Source: JAZRYE01 sp045600585
GTDB lineage: Bacteria > Bacillota_I > Bacilli_A > RFN20 > CAG-826
Assembly (NCBI GenBank): GCA_045600585.1
Contig: JAZRYE010000011.1
Coordinates: forward strand, 1 to 64,000
Length of the DNA: 64,000 nt
Direction: 5' to 3'
Below, in pieces: positions 27,501 to 37,028 of the stretch. The notes beneath the pieces were generated by a model, which worked only from the letters and a program-made list of their open reading frames with translations, ran no database searches and was not told the DNA's origin. The first letter of the stretch is position 1; each line of letters begins with the position of its first letter. Both the position numbers and the translations under genes were made by a program.

Positions 27501-28707
27501 CCGTGGTTCTACATCAACTTATAACTTCAAACTCTTTGATGGCACAACTCAACTCTCTGCTAAGAGCACAAGTGGTGCAACTCAAATCTTTGATTTAACA
27601 GCTGGTAAGACTTATAGAATTGAAGCATATAGTTATGGCTTCTCTATTACAAAAGCTCAAGCTGGTTATGCAAGAACAGCTCCAATCGATATGTCAATTG
27701 CTGCTGATCAAGCTTCTGTAACATTTAACTGTGTTTTCGGTTCTAATGGCACTTGGTACAAGTTTACCGCTGCTTCTACAGCATGGTATGAATTTGCTAC
27801 AACTGCTAGTGGTGTAACTGCTGAAGTATACATCGGCACTAATGCTTCTGTTGCATGTGTTGCTGGCGCTTCTGCTGGTTATGCTAACTTAGCTGAAGGC
27901 GATGATGTCTATGTTTGCGTTAAGGGTTCAACAGGCGCAACTCCAGAATTTACAATTGCCCACCCAACAGAAGTGCACAATGGTTTAACCATTGAAACTT
28001 CATTCATTTATGAAAACGATGAGGGTGTCGATTATATGACAACTCAAACATTAACAAGTGGTTACTACTTCTTCAAAGTTGAAGTTGAACCAAATACTGA
28101 TTATGTTGTTTATGACAATTCAAGTGTTGATTTCGATATGAGTTCTATTTATAAGGGTAGTAATACCAATTCAACGATTTCATTTGCAAAACAGGCAAAT
28201 GATAGAAACTCTCAAACTGACACAATTGGTGGAGAATCATTCACAATCTCTGATAAGATTGGTGGAACTAATGGCAATGACTTCTATGCAAGATTTAATT
28301 CTGGTACAGAAACAACAATGTATCTCAAGGTCAGATTATATTCTGCTAGTGGTAATTGTAAATTATTCTTCAAATCTGCAGATGATTTCATGAATCCAGC
28401 TCCAGTTGAAGAAGGTCCTACAACTCCAGTTGGCGAATGTTCATTCGACTTTGCTGCAATTGAAAATGGCACATGGGCAGATGAAGACTATACATATGGT
28501 TTAGATGCAAACGAAGCAAATAGAACTATTAGTTTCTATGATTTCGAAGATCAATCAACTATCTTTAGAACATATACATTTATTTCTGAAGCCGATGGTG
28601 TTTATACATTTGCTTTCAATTCCGAATCTATCACAGTCACTTTTGTTGACGAAAATACAATTCGTGTTGTTGATGGAGCATATTACGGAACATATTATAA
28701 CTATTAA
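24556..28707 (+). CDS. very large secreted surface protein with repeated beta domains
   Basis: This 1,383-residue protein has a signal peptide or N-terminal anchor (hydrophobic residues about 8-29) and no lipobox cysteine. An N-terminal domain of about 140 residues (ending TIDNIKATYGCD) resembles that of the protein at 39917. A leucine-rich-like segment (SKIMNTGSYGLFEKGYEVKD) follows, then an InlB B-repeat at about 400-455 (FDGWYTHPVDGTKVSFPYTL to ELYAHFVD). At least five pre-peptidase-C-like beta domains of about 100 residues follow, each built around a YYKF/YYFKV strand and a G-x-YY turn. A small lipocalin-like C-terminal domain ends the protein. No catalytic motif is visible. It is probably an adhesin or shell component. 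The ribosome binding site is AAAGGAG. No sortase or cell-wall signal was seen, so how it is retained is unclear. Confidence 0.82.
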   Translation: MQTKTKRLATVAVAFSSLALALGVITFGGKDILFNKTNAEDAGLIISGSNGAAAAATLKTSTVSATTALGNAIKFDYKNMVVVSGKVGTVKAKGFYGNREPIYQMTKIVVESNAVPGDAVLKYGKTSACIDGQVDLATGEVAGIDANYFKVVAKKDITIDNIKATYGCDNTESGFEAWYGETDNRKNYEFAKNSDDSYMFRAKSASSSHYVDKLVVPDYYNGANGHLPVSKIMNTGSYGLFEKGYEVKDVYFPETINEFGSYIWSGTHDKVTSITYPRDLVKTSTSGNIVPVSASLKEIHYNCKNLSYTNTSSYAYAINKDKQPKLETVYVSYDVEALSNNFMQNPSTDLEIQYEGTTAEWNALVANAANWNLNNVICSDTAVSKATFHYANSSLNGDASGSYEIVKISGKEVDNPGAPIWTGEGTKVFDGWYTHPVDGTKVSFPYTLNDDVELYAHFVDMPTGYSFDDPTAVAIGGTYAIETRADIGDKYYFSYTATEEKVVIFKTGKVTSSQSKNDKIRVFNADGERLDDDAYSNTASNNVKDISLVCYDDPTVVKVHFAAGETKVFAWSSYGFSAGYYGSTTLTVSDAADTHEDYRYAEPYTVGSVATLTNIAQDGKYWQSFTIPTDGTYTFNFNVPGEETTFKNCSSELGYIEEGVWKSLASGTNSKGSKFVELKAGVTYYIASSSYVTEGTYHYSVTEGTPNGYAASNAFVITVGGDAVTNTQNTAFNWNYYKFEVEAEGYYALECSASVYSQDYSFNSTSSSQYAILSANADMSNPISGYRTFDNTGSSNNKVIYYRLTAGTYYMKASVYSTANTFKVYAVSDANMEGLTTATAKAIELTSGEDINVSGGENGKLFKFTVASNNWHVFTAASSATVKIGTELKSSYVISFSSSISMTNGELHKKLTNGDTYYMYVKGTSTVHFELAETIQDGETKDTAWIYTLGTEEKTVSNGGRIKSSTTYFNFTVEETGEYLVNRGSTSTYNFKLFDGTTQLSAKSTSGATQIFDLTAGKTYRIEAYSYGFSITKAQAGYARTAPIDMSIAADQASVTFNCVFGSNGTWYKFTAASTAWYEFATTASGVTAEVYIGTNASVACVAGASAGYANLAEGDDVYVCVKGSTGATPEFTIAHPTEVHNGLTIETSFIYENDEGVDYMTTQTLTSGYYFFKVEVEPNTDYVVYDNSSVDFDMSSIYKGSNTNSTISFAKQANDRNSQTDTIGGESFTISDKIGGTNGNDFYARFNSGTETTMYLKVRLYSASGNCKLFFKSADDFMNPAPVEEGPTTPVGECSFDFAAIENGTWADEDYTYGLDANEANRTISFYDFEDQSTIFRTYTFISEADGVYTFAFNSESITVTFVDENTIRVVDGAYYGTYYNY

Positions 28708-28728
28708 TCTAGCATCTTAATTTATATT

Positions 28729-28757
28729 AGACCGGTGGTTTTTCTATCGGTCTTTTA
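28729..28757 (+). terminator. terminator of the surface protein gene
   Basis: AGACCG (28729-28734) pairs with CGGTCT (28748-28753) and is followed by TTTTATTAT. Confidence 0.75.
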
Positions 28758-28876
28758 TTATATAAAAAACATGCGCACGTAAATTCTTTGAATTAATCAA
28801 TTAAAAAAGAAGCAATTTAATAAAAATTTACATTTTTTCAAAAGTGTATATAATAAATATATATTTAAGGAGTCTT

Positions 28877-30457
28877 ATGAAAAAGTCAAAAATAGTTCTA
28901 ATCGCACTCCTTGCTTCAATGGTGACTCTTGCATCATGTGGCAAAAAGGGTGATTCCAATAATTTCTCAAATGATATCACTGAAGCAACAAGTGATGATA
29001 CGTCAGATACATCCGGTGTAATTACTTCTAGTGAAGATCCTATTGATACTTTATATAACATAACAATTGTTGATAATCCTTATTTCGATATTTCAGTTAC
29101 TAATTTACAAGAACTTAAAGCTACATTTGATACACCAGTCTTATTTGATGTTGTATCTAAGAATAGCGAAGCAATCTTAAGTGAAGTTAAAGTTGCATAT
29201 TTTAAAGATAATAATGAAGAACTAATAACTACAACTCACCAAGGAAATACATATGGATTCTATATGCCAAAAGGTGATGTAACTATTTCTGTCACTTCAT
29301 ATATTCCTGAAGCTCCTGAATATAATGTAAGTGCTGAACCAAATGAATATGTTTCTATTGTATTAGACCAAACAAAAGCAAAAGAGAATGACATAGTATC
29401 ATTTACTGTTAACTTACTTGATGCAACGCGAGAAATCAAATCTGTTATAGTTTTGGCAGGTAGTAATCAAATTTCTACAAATTATGCTAATGATAAACAT
29501 TCATTCGTAATGCCAAGTAGTGATGTAACAATTAGAGTTGAAACAGCATCTAATACATTCCATATCACAACAAGAAATGCATCCAATGTATATTTCAATA
29601 TTATGGGCGCTAAAGAAGAATATAAAGAAGGCGATGAAATTATCTTTACTGCTTCTGCTAAATATGGTTATTACTTGAATGAGGTATTTGTTACCAACTC
29701 ATTAGGCCAAAATATTGAATTTACAAAAGGCGAATCTTCTTACACATTTATCATGCCTAAGAGTGATGCTGTCATTGCATTTGATGTTGAGTCTTTATAT
29801 CAAACCACAAAAACTAGTGATCAATATAGTTCAATTAATATTAATGATGAGAAAGACTATTACAAAGCGGGTTCTACAATTTCATTCACGGTCGAAGTAA
29901 CAGATGGCGACTATGAATTAGATAGTGTAATAATTACAGGTTCTTCTAGAGAAGTTCCTTATCAAGAAAATAATGGTGTTTATTCATTCATTATGCCTAG
30001 TGGTAACGTAACAATTTCTACAATTTGCCATAAGAAAGCAAGCGGTGGCGATGTTGCTACTGATCCGTTTACAACAAGAACATCATTTGCTGGTACTTGG
30101 ACATATAACGATGGACGGACTCTTTATTACATGGAATTAACCGTTACATTCAATGGTGATAAGACATTATCTTGGAAATTGACTTACGACTATGATGATG
30201 AAGATTATTGGAGCATCAAGCCAATGATGGCAATTAACTCTAACGTCTCTGAAAAAGCTAGCCAAAATAATGTCAGTTATACATATGATTCTATCAATGA
30301 TCAAATTAATGCGACAATTCACGTTAAGACATCTGATAAAGCCATGACAATTCAATTAGTTAGAACAGCAAACGCTGTCTCATCTATATATTTTACGAGT
30401 GATATGTCCGGTGATTTTTATCAATGCGGAAATCATTCATTATCAATTAAAAAATAA
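28877..30457 (+). CDS. lipoprotein with tandem InlB-like/BspA-like repeats
   Basis: The ATG at 28877 is chosen because AAGGAG precedes it at a normal distance and the reading then starts with a typical signal peptide; an upstream ATG at 28844 is unlikely. The 526-residue product is lipidated at cysteine 21 (TLASC). After an acidic Ser/Thr/Asp linker come about four repeats of 75-80 residues, each closing in a motif like YSFIMPSGNVTIS (FYMPKGDVTISV, FVMPSSDVTIRV, FIMPKSDAVIAF). The last 110 residues (FAGTWTYNDGRTLYYMEL on) form a small lipocalin-like beta domain. The same F-x-MP motif recurs in the lipoprotein at 46262. Function is unknown; a surface recognition role is inference. Confidence 0.82.
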   Translation: MKKSKIVLIALLASMVTLASCGKKGDSNNFSNDITEATSDDTSDTSGVITSSEDPIDTLYNITIVDNPYFDISVTNLQELKATFDTPVLFDVVSKNSEAILSEVKVAYFKDNNEELITTTHQGNTYGFYMPKGDVTISVTSYIPEAPEYNVSAEPNEYVSIVLDQTKAKENDIVSFTVNLLDATREIKSVIVLAGSNQISTNYANDKHSFVMPSSDVTIRVETASNTFHITTRNASNVYFNIMGAKEEYKEGDEIIFTASAKYGYYLNEVFVTNSLGQNIEFTKGESSYTFIMPKSDAVIAFDVESLYQTTKTSDQYSSININDEKDYYKAGSTISFTVEVTDGDYELDSVIITGSSREVPYQENNGVYSFIMPSGNVTISTICHKKASGGDVATDPFTTRTSFAGTWTYNDGRTLYYMELTVTFNGDKTLSWKLTYDYDDEDYWSIKPMMAINSNVSEKASQNNVSYTYDSINDQINATIHVKTSDKAMTIQLVRTANAVSSIYFTSDMSGDFYQCGNHSLSIKK

Positions 30458-30475
30458 CTTTAAGGAGGAATAGAT

Positions 30476-33400
30476 ATGAAAAAAGGACTTAAAAGTTTAT
30501 TAGTTGTTTCATCATTATTCTTAGCCTCAGGCATGATTGTTTCATGTAACAATGGCAAGAACAATGAGTCTGGAGATGTCCATAGATCTTATACAGGCAA
30601 TGGCGAACCACCTGCAACATTAGGTACTGATGGAGATACATATACAGACTTAAATACAAACAACATGTATAAAAAAGAAAATGGTGTTTGGGTACTTGTT
30701 AAAAATAACACACCTAGAAATTACAGTGGTGAAGGTGCACCTAGCGATACATTAGGTAATAATGGTGATAGATACACTGATACTATTGATGGTGCTATTT
30801 ATGAAAAACAAGATGGCCACTGGGTTGTCATTCAACAAGGTGATACAACTTACGTCGTTACATTTAACTTAAATGGTGGTCACTTCGCTAATGGAGCTAC
30901 TTCTTGGCCAGATCAAATTGTTAGAGAAGGTAGATGGATTACTGCTCCAACAATGGAACCTATTAAAGAACACTGCACTTTCTTAGGCTGGTTTGCTGAA
31001 GGTAGTACAGTTGCTTGGAACTTCGTTGGTCAATCAGTATTCGGTAATGTTAATCTTGTAGCTCATTATTCAGTTAATGAAGATGACAAGATTGTTGTTA
31101 CAGTTGATCCAAATAACGGACAAGCTAAATACACATACGAAACATTCGTTGGCGATTATTATTATCCAAGTGTTCCAACTAAAGATGGCTATTCATTCAC
31201 TGGTTGGATTATCCAATCAACTGGTGAAAAATATAATGGTATTGTTACAGCTCAATTAGCTGGTAATACATTAGTTGCTCAATGGGAAAAGTCAAAATTC
31301 AATGTTGTCTATCAAATTGAAGCAAATGATGAAGTAACAATTACTGGTATTCTCGATATCAACTCTGTTACTTTATCAATCCCAAGCACAATTGGTGGTA
31401 GAAGAGTTACAAAGATTTCTAAAGGTGCATTCAATAGCAGAATCTATCTTGTATCTATTTATATCCCAGATTCAGTTAAAGTCATTGAAGATGGTGCATT
31501 TAGAGGCACACGTGCATTAAAAGAAGTCAACGTCGATTCAAATAACACAAATTATACTTCTGTCGGTGGCCTTCTCTATACAAAGGATATGCAAACATTA
31601 GTCCTTTGCCCAACAAAGGCAAAAGCTGGTGAATCATTCACATGTCCATCAACATTAAAACGTATTGGTGCTTATGCATTCTATGATTCAAAAGATGCTG
31701 GCTTAAAGAACATTTTCTTCAATGAAGGCTTAGAAGAAATTGGTTCATATGCATTCTATTTAAACGAAACAATCACTTCTGTTGATTTCCCATCAACATT
31801 AAAAGTTATTAAAGATCACGCATTCTATGGCCCTACATATAGCACTGAAGATGATGATGATTACTTCTCGCCACAAGGTGTCCTAAAGACAGTTAAATTC
31901 AACGAAGGCTTAGAAGAAATTGGTGAAGCAGCATTTGCTAACCAATACTTCGAAAACACATTCACATTACCTGCATCTGTTAAGACATTAGGTGACTATG
32001 CATTCGTTAACTGTACAGCTATTACTAAATTTATTTTCCCTGCTGGATTAGAAAATTATGGTAAAAACGTATTCGCTGGTTGTACTGGCATCTTAGATAT
32101 CGGTATTGCTGCTGGTAATACTCACTTCAAAGTTCAAGACGGAGTTCTTTATAACTTCGAAATGACAAAAGCAATCATGTGCCCATCAGGAAGAAGAGAT
32201 CCTGTCACAATTCCTGAAGGCGTTACTGAACTTGCTGATTACGCATTCTATATGTGTGATAACTTACTCGAATACAACTTACCAAATACATTACAAAGAA
32301 TTGGTGTTGAATGTTTCGCTCATACATATGACTTAAGAAACTTTGTCATCCCTAACTCAGTTACTGAAATGGGACATAACGCATTCGACTTATCTGGTGT
32401 CACAAACATCACAATTGGTACTGGCTTAACAGAACTTCCTGAAGAAGCATTTATCGAAACAAAGATTAGCAATGTCAATATCCCAGGTAACATCAAGAAG
32501 ATTGGCAATGGTGCATTCTCATTATGTTATAGCTTATCAACATTAACATTAAATGAAGGTCTTGAAGAAATCGCTAAGAGTGCATTCTATAGAACAAGAA
32601 TCTCTCAATTAAATATGCCAAATACATTAAAGACAATTGGCGATAATGCATTCTCTCAAGCTCCTATTTCTGATTTAGATATCAAGAGAGACTTTGAATC
32701 ATTAGGCGTTAACGTATTCAGCGATGCGAACGGCTTAACATCTATTACAGATATTACAGTTTCTAGCGACAATACAAGATTAGCTGCTAATAACAACCTC
32801 CTCTTATCCAAAGACAACAAGACATTATTCTTCGCTGCTAAGACAGCAGGAACAATCAATGGTAAAGATTCTTCTGGTAAAGATACATATGCAGTTACAA
32901 TTCCTAACGGTGTTGAAACAATTAACGAATATGCATTCGCTTATTGCAAATCAATTACTGCTTATACATTCCCTAATACATTAAAAACTATTGGTGATGG
33001 TGCATTCTTATATACAAAAGCTCCTAAACTTAACTTCCCATCTTCATTAAGAAGCATTGGTGATGGTGCATTCTATTATGCATACACAACAGAAGTTAGC
33101 TTTGCTGAAGGCCTTGAAACAATTGGTGAATCATCATTCGCAATGAGCGATCTTAAAGCAGTTGCATTACCTAACTCTATTAAGAGCATTGGTGTCACAT
33201 CATTCGCAAAATGTATGATGTTAAAGACAATGTCATTAGGTACAGGCATTGAAACAATTGGTGACTGTGCATTCATGGATACAATTCTTAACTGTGATGT
33301 TGTTATCCCAGCTTCTGCAACAACAATTGGTTATGGCTTAATTGCTTCTTCTGTTTCAACTTATGGTCAAACAGTTACATCTATTCAAGTTGATGCAGCT

Positions 33401-33793
33401 AACCCTAACTATTGCAATTCTAGTGATGGCAAGATGTTAATGGATAAAGCTCAAACAACTGTTTATGCATTAGCGGGTTCTGCAACATCAATTACAGTTC
33501 CTGAAGGTGTTACAACAATTGCTCAATATGGTTTAGCAGCAGATAAATGTGCCGCTACATCTATCTCATTACCATCAACATTAACAACTATCGAATATGG
33601 TGCATTTGCTGGACTTCAAAAGATTGGTGCAGTTAATATCCCAGCTTCTGTCACATATGTTGGTGAATCTGCATTCGCATATTGGACAAGTAGATCAGCA
33701 ATTAACTTCAACTGTTCATTAGACTACGCATTAACTAACTTCCATAGATATTACTTAAGTAGTTGTAATGCTGTTGTTACTTATCTTGGATAA
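30476..33793 (+). CDS. BspA-family leucine-rich-repeat lipoprotein
   Basis: This 1,105-residue lipoprotein has its cysteine at residue 24 (MIVSC) and the ribosome binding site AAGGAGG. Two copies of a module of about 38 residues (G-[NE]-G-x-P-x3-LG-x2-GD-x-YTD ... WV) are followed by two InlB B-repeats (about 125-200 and 205-270, ending in NLVAHYSV and TLVAQWEK). A long array of BspA-type leucine-rich repeats (LRR_5) then runs from about residue 275 to the end. Typical repeats read LKTIGDNAF, LEEIGSYAFY and VTEMGHNAF. Such proteins bind host or bacterial surfaces. Repeats in the array are divergent enough to be read individually. Likely role: adhesion. Confidence 0.93.
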   Translation: MKKGLKSLLVVSSLFLASGMIVSCNNGKNNESGDVHRSYTGNGEPPATLGTDGDTYTDLNTNNMYKKENGVWVLVKNNTPRNYSGEGAPSDTLGNNGDRYTDTIDGAIYEKQDGHWVVIQQGDTTYVVTFNLNGGHFANGATSWPDQIVREGRWITAPTMEPIKEHCTFLGWFAEGSTVAWNFVGQSVFGNVNLVAHYSVNEDDKIVVTVDPNNGQAKYTYETFVGDYYYPSVPTKDGYSFTGWIIQSTGEKYNGIVTAQLAGNTLVAQWEKSKFNVVYQIEANDEVTITGILDINSVTLSIPSTIGGRRVTKISKGAFNSRIYLVSIYIPDSVKVIEDGAFRGTRALKEVNVDSNNTNYTSVGGLLYTKDMQTLVLCPTKAKAGESFTCPSTLKRIGAYAFYDSKDAGLKNIFFNEGLEEIGSYAFYLNETITSVDFPSTLKVIKDHAFYGPTYSTEDDDDYFSPQGVLKTVKFNEGLEEIGEAAFANQYFENTFTLPASVKTLGDYAFVNCTAITKFIFPAGLENYGKNVFAGCTGILDIGIAAGNTHFKVQDGVLYNFEMTKAIMCPSGRRDPVTIPEGVTELADYAFYMCDNLLEYNLPNTLQRIGVECFAHTYDLRNFVIPNSVTEMGHNAFDLSGVTNITIGTGLTELPEEAFIETKISNVNIPGNIKKIGNGAFSLCYSLSTLTLNEGLEEIAKSAFYRTRISQLNMPNTLKTIGDNAFSQAPISDLDIKRDFESLGVNVFSDANGLTSITDITVSSDNTRLAANNNLLLSKDNKTLFFAAKTAGTINGKDSSGKDTYAVTIPNGVETINEYAFAYCKSITAYTFPNTLKTIGDGAFLYTKAPKLNFPSSLRSIGDGAFYYAYTTEVSFAEGLETIGESSFAMSDLKAVALPNSIKSIGVTSFAKCMMLKTMSLGTGIETIGDCAFMDTILNCDVVIPASATTIGYGLIASSVSTYGQTVTSIQVDAANPNYCNSSDGKMLMDKAQTTVYALAGSATSITVPEGVTTIAQYGLAADKCAATSISLPSTLTTIEYGAFAGLQKIGAVNIPASVTYVGESAFAYWTSRSAINFNCSLDYALTNFHRYYLSSCNAVVTYLG

Positions 33794-33795
33794 TT

Positions 33796-34860
33796 ATGAA
33801 AAAAGCATTATTAACATCTATATTATTAATCGGTGGTATTACCCTCGTAGCATGCGGGGGTAAATCAACCGATAAGAATAAGGATTACTATATCGTTGAT
33901 TACAAGTACAATCTTGAAAACAATAACGGAACATATATGTCTGTCATTGTTATGAAAGATGCAACAATCAAAGCTCCTAAGGAACCAGAAGTTGAAGATT
34001 ATGTCTTTACTAAATGGTACTTAGATAAAGAATGTACTACTGAATATCTTAGATGGGGACTTCAACTCGATAGCGATCTCACCTTATATGCAAAATGGGT
34101 AAAATTTGAAGATCAAACAATTGATGTCAAAATCAACAAATTCCAAGAAAAATTAGCTAATATGGGTAAAGACGCTAGCCGCGTTGTTCAAGAAACAGAA
34201 GCTATTGTTGGTTACCCAGGAGTTATTTCTGGTGAAGATGGCGTATTTGGAGTCAAAGATAGATACATCTATAAGAGATATAACGGAATCACTGTTAAAG
34301 ATTATTACCAATATAAAGAAGAAGATATTGAACCAACTTTATATGGTACTGAACAGTATTATCATGAAGGACGTTATCTTTATAAAATCTATGATGACTT
34401 TGAAGATGATCAACAAGATTCAACTGAATCATATCCATATGATGATATGTTAGAAGAATCATTTGTTAGTATCGACTTCCAAAATTTATTTAAAGAATGC
34501 GAAGATAACATTCTCTTCTATAACAACTCATCTGATTATAACGAAGATTCATTCGAATATGCATTTACTGGTAACTTTACAAAACTCAATAGAGATTTAG
34601 TTAATTATTCTTATCAAGAAGCATATTTCGTTGCTTACTTCGCTTCGAATGCAGGTGTATGGGTCAGTAACCAATATACTTATGATATCGGTTTAAGATT
34701 CAATGATGGAATTATCATCTCTGCTAACTTAAGCTTCTCTTGGCAAATGTTCTTGGGCGATGAAATCTATCAATATGCGTTTGAAACAAGCACATATGAT
34801 TTCTATTACAATGGTGGGGTATTTGAAAACTTTAATGGCGAATACCTACCTCATAATTAA
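33796..34860 (+). CDS. lipoprotein with InlB B-repeat and LolA-like C-terminal domain
   Basis: This 354-residue lipoprotein is lipidated at cysteine 20 (TLVAC). An InlB B-repeat occupies about residues 30-105 (WYLDKECTTEYLRW to LTLYAKWVKF). The rest is a beta-rich domain with alternating aromatic and acidic residues (RYIYKRYNGITVKDYYQYKE) that resembles the LolA/LppX lipid-binding shape. That resemblance is only general. The start lies two bases after the preceding stop and lacks a clear ribosome binding site, so it is probably translationally coupled to the leucine-rich-repeat gene. A terminator follows. Confidence 0.8.
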   Translation: MKKALLTSILLIGGITLVACGGKSTDKNKDYYIVDYKYNLENNNGTYMSVIVMKDATIKAPKEPEVEDYVFTKWYLDKECTTEYLRWGLQLDSDLTLYAKWVKFEDQTIDVKINKFQEKLANMGKDASRVVQETEAIVGYPGVISGEDGVFGVKDRYIYKRYNGITVKDYYQYKEEDIEPTLYGTEQYYHEGRYLYKIYDDFEDDQQDSTESYPYDDMLEESFVSIDFQNLFKECEDNILFYNNSSDYNEDSFEYAFTGNFTKLNRDLVNYSYQEAYFVAYFASNAGVWVSNQYTYDIGLRFNDGIIISANLSFSWQMFLGDEIYQYAFETSTYDFYYNGGVFENFNGEYLPHN

Positions 34861-34861
34861 A

Positions 34862-34887
34862 AAGGGGATTTGAATCCTCTTTTTTTA
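34862..34887 (+). terminator. terminator
   Basis: AAGGGGAT (34862-34869) pairs with ATCCTCTT (34874-34881, one G-T pair), followed by a T run to 34887. It ends the transcript from 28877. Confidence 0.85.
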
Positions 34888-34950
34888 TGTTAATATATTG
34901 CATAAATATTTTATTGATTGTTCAATTTTTAAAAAGAAAGGAGTCAATCC

Positions 34951-36906
34951 ATGAAAAAGAAAAACTTTTTATTTATTACAAGTTTAACAGCTTTATTACT
35001 CCTTGCTAGCTGTGGTAAAGGTGGAACTTCTACTAATTCATCAACATCAAATGATGATACTTCTTTAACAAGCGAAGATACATCAGATACTTCTTCTACA
35101 ACAAGTAATGAAGAAACTACTTCCGAAGGCAGTAGTGAAGAAGAACAAGACGTTATTGTTAAAGGTTATTTACATGACTCTTATGACATTGTTGATGGTA
35201 ATCCATTAATGAAAAAAGAAAATGAAACAGAATTTAAAGAAGTTACTGAATCATTTGTTGATAATGGAGTTAAGTATTGGAACTTTGTAAACAAAGCTAC
35301 AATTAAAATTAAATTAAAAGGAACTTCTTCTAGAACTCCAACTGGTTTATTAATCGATGAAGAAGAATCATTCTTAATTAATGAAGATGGCTATGTAACT
35401 TTTGAAATTGACACTTCTGATGAATTTATTTCTATTACAACTCAAGCAAGAGGCTTAGGAGTTGAACTTATTGCCTCAAAATCGGCTCATTTAACCCCAA
35501 AATTCTATTTCACAGATAAAAAGACGGAAATTGATACTTGTGGCGTTGGTGAAGTTGTTTACGTCAAAGTTGAAGGCGTTACTGAGGATATTTTTGTTAA
35601 AGATATTACTGTTAGATATTCTAACCCTGCTGCTGGCACAACAAACAAATCTATCTTAAATACATTAGATGCAGATGGATTCTATAGTTTTATTGGTATG
35701 ACTGCAGAATATGGTATGACAGTTACTGTAACTGAAATCGATAATAACAAGTTTATGGGTGAAGAATTCGTAAATACTTATGTCGTATTAGATAGATCAG
35801 TATTCGCTCCAAACCATGCGTTTACTTCATTAAAAGAAAAAGAAATCACAATTCAAAAGAATGGTGAAATCTATTGGAGCGGTGATGAGAAAAAATGTGG
35901 TGCAGTTGAAGATAAAGGTGCTGGTACTGAATTAATCTTAGCTAATTACGGTAAAGGTTATTATGAAAAAGGTGTCTTCCTTGCTGGTAATAAAGCATTA
36001 TCTCCATTAACTTCCCCATATAAAGGTGATGAACTCATCTGTGTTGGTAAAGAAAAAGAAGAAGATACTCTTGCAATGTATAGTGTTAATGCTGAATTGA
36101 TTAATATTGATGGCAACACATACATGATTAGTGAATTCTATAGATCAGAAGTCTTATATAAGACTGTTGTTCTCGATTATCAAAATCAAACTATGTATGT
36201 TGATCCAACAATTACATATTCACATGGAACATCATTTACGGATGCTAAAGTTGTCTATGAAGTTAAAGATGGCTCTAATAGCATTTTAAAAGTTTCTTAT
36301 TCTGGTGTTGGAGGAATTAGTAATAGAATTGCTTTAGCTTCACCTTGCGGAGTTTATAGTGGTGCAAAAGGAACATTATTACTTCCAAATACAGATTCTG
36401 CTTTCCTTGATGAAAGTGAATATATGTGGTCTATTAGCGAGAATGCAGTTACATTAACTAACGCAGAAAAGAAATATGTATTAACTATTGATCAAGAAGC
36501 AATGACATATGTTGTCACTTCTGAAGAAGATTTAACATCAAATGTTCCTTCATTTAGAGGATTAACTTTCAAAGGTAAAATCTATAACACTTGGGATGAA
36601 TATAATACAGACATCAAGATGGTATTCGCTAACTATGAAAGTGATGATCAAATCATTGGTCAATTAGTCTACGGATCATATCCAGCACATACATTTGGAT
36701 TTGTTGCAACATTTGATTGCAATACTAATGTATTAAACTGCAAAATCACAAGTGAAACATATAAAGAAGGCGCTGTTGGAAAGAGTTTCTCATTCTATTG
36801 TGAAAACGGAAAGATGACAGCAAGAACTGGCTTTAACGAAAATACTTATAACTTAATTTATAATAAACAAGGCGTAGTTCTATCTTGTTCAGATTTCGTG
36901 ATGTAA
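34951..36906 (+). CDS. surface lipoprotein, unknown function
   Basis: This 651-residue lipoprotein is lipidated at cysteine 21 (LLLASC), with AAAGGAG upstream. A linker of about 45 residues, almost only Ser, Thr, Asp, Glu and Asn, follows the anchor. The next 200 residues form repeated beta domains, one (VGEVVYVKVEGVTEDIFVKD) related in outline to the repeats of the 28877 protein. The C-terminal 350 residues contain several small beta-barrel-like units with conserved Gly and Tyr (ANYGKGYYEKGVF, YSGVGGISNRIAL). No enzyme motif is visible. It has its own promoter region and terminator, so it is probably transcribed alone. Confidence 0.78.
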   Translation: MKKKNFLFITSLTALLLLASCGKGGTSTNSSTSNDDTSLTSEDTSDTSSTTSNEETTSEGSSEEEQDVIVKGYLHDSYDIVDGNPLMKKENETEFKEVTESFVDNGVKYWNFVNKATIKIKLKGTSSRTPTGLLIDEEESFLINEDGYVTFEIDTSDEFISITTQARGLGVELIASKSAHLTPKFYFTDKKTEIDTCGVGEVVYVKVEGVTEDIFVKDITVRYSNPAAGTTNKSILNTLDADGFYSFIGMTAEYGMTVTVTEIDNNKFMGEEFVNTYVVLDRSVFAPNHAFTSLKEKEITIQKNGEIYWSGDEKKCGAVEDKGAGTELILANYGKGYYEKGVFLAGNKALSPLTSPYKGDELICVGKEKEEDTLAMYSVNAELINIDGNTYMISEFYRSEVLYKTVVLDYQNQTMYVDPTITYSHGTSFTDAKVVYEVKDGSNSILKVSYSGVGGISNRIALASPCGVYSGAKGTLLLPNTDSAFLDESEYMWSISENAVTLTNAEKKYVLTIDQEAMTYVVTSEEDLTSNVPSFRGLTFKGKIYNTWDEYNTDIKMVFANYESDDQIIGQLVYGSYPAHTFGFVATFDCNTNVLNCKITSETYKEGAVGKSFSFYCENGKMTARTGFNENTYNLIYNKQGVVLSCSDFVM

Positions 36907-36930
36907 AGATAATAACAAAAACCAAAAAAT

Positions 36931-36955
36931 GCTCACCCTTTGTGTGGGCTTTTTT
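36931..36955 (+). terminator. terminator
   Basis: GCTCAC (36931-36936) pairs with GTGGGC (36944-36949, one G-T pair), followed by six T residues. Confidence 0.7.
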
Positions 36956-37028
36956 CTATATTTCTTGATTTGTTACTAAAATTAATATAATTTAAACTAT
37001 TATAATTCAAGGGAATTATTGTGAGACT

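Noticed and set aside
28844..28876. Upstream ATG start for the 28877 lipoprotein
   Set aside because: It would place 11 residues before a perfect lipoprotein signal and lacks a ribosome binding site.
30476..33793. Repeated DNA in the leucine-rich-repeat gene as a possible CRISPR or satellite array
   Set aside because: The repeats are coding, in frame, of varying length and divergent, as expected of BspA-type leucine-rich repeats.
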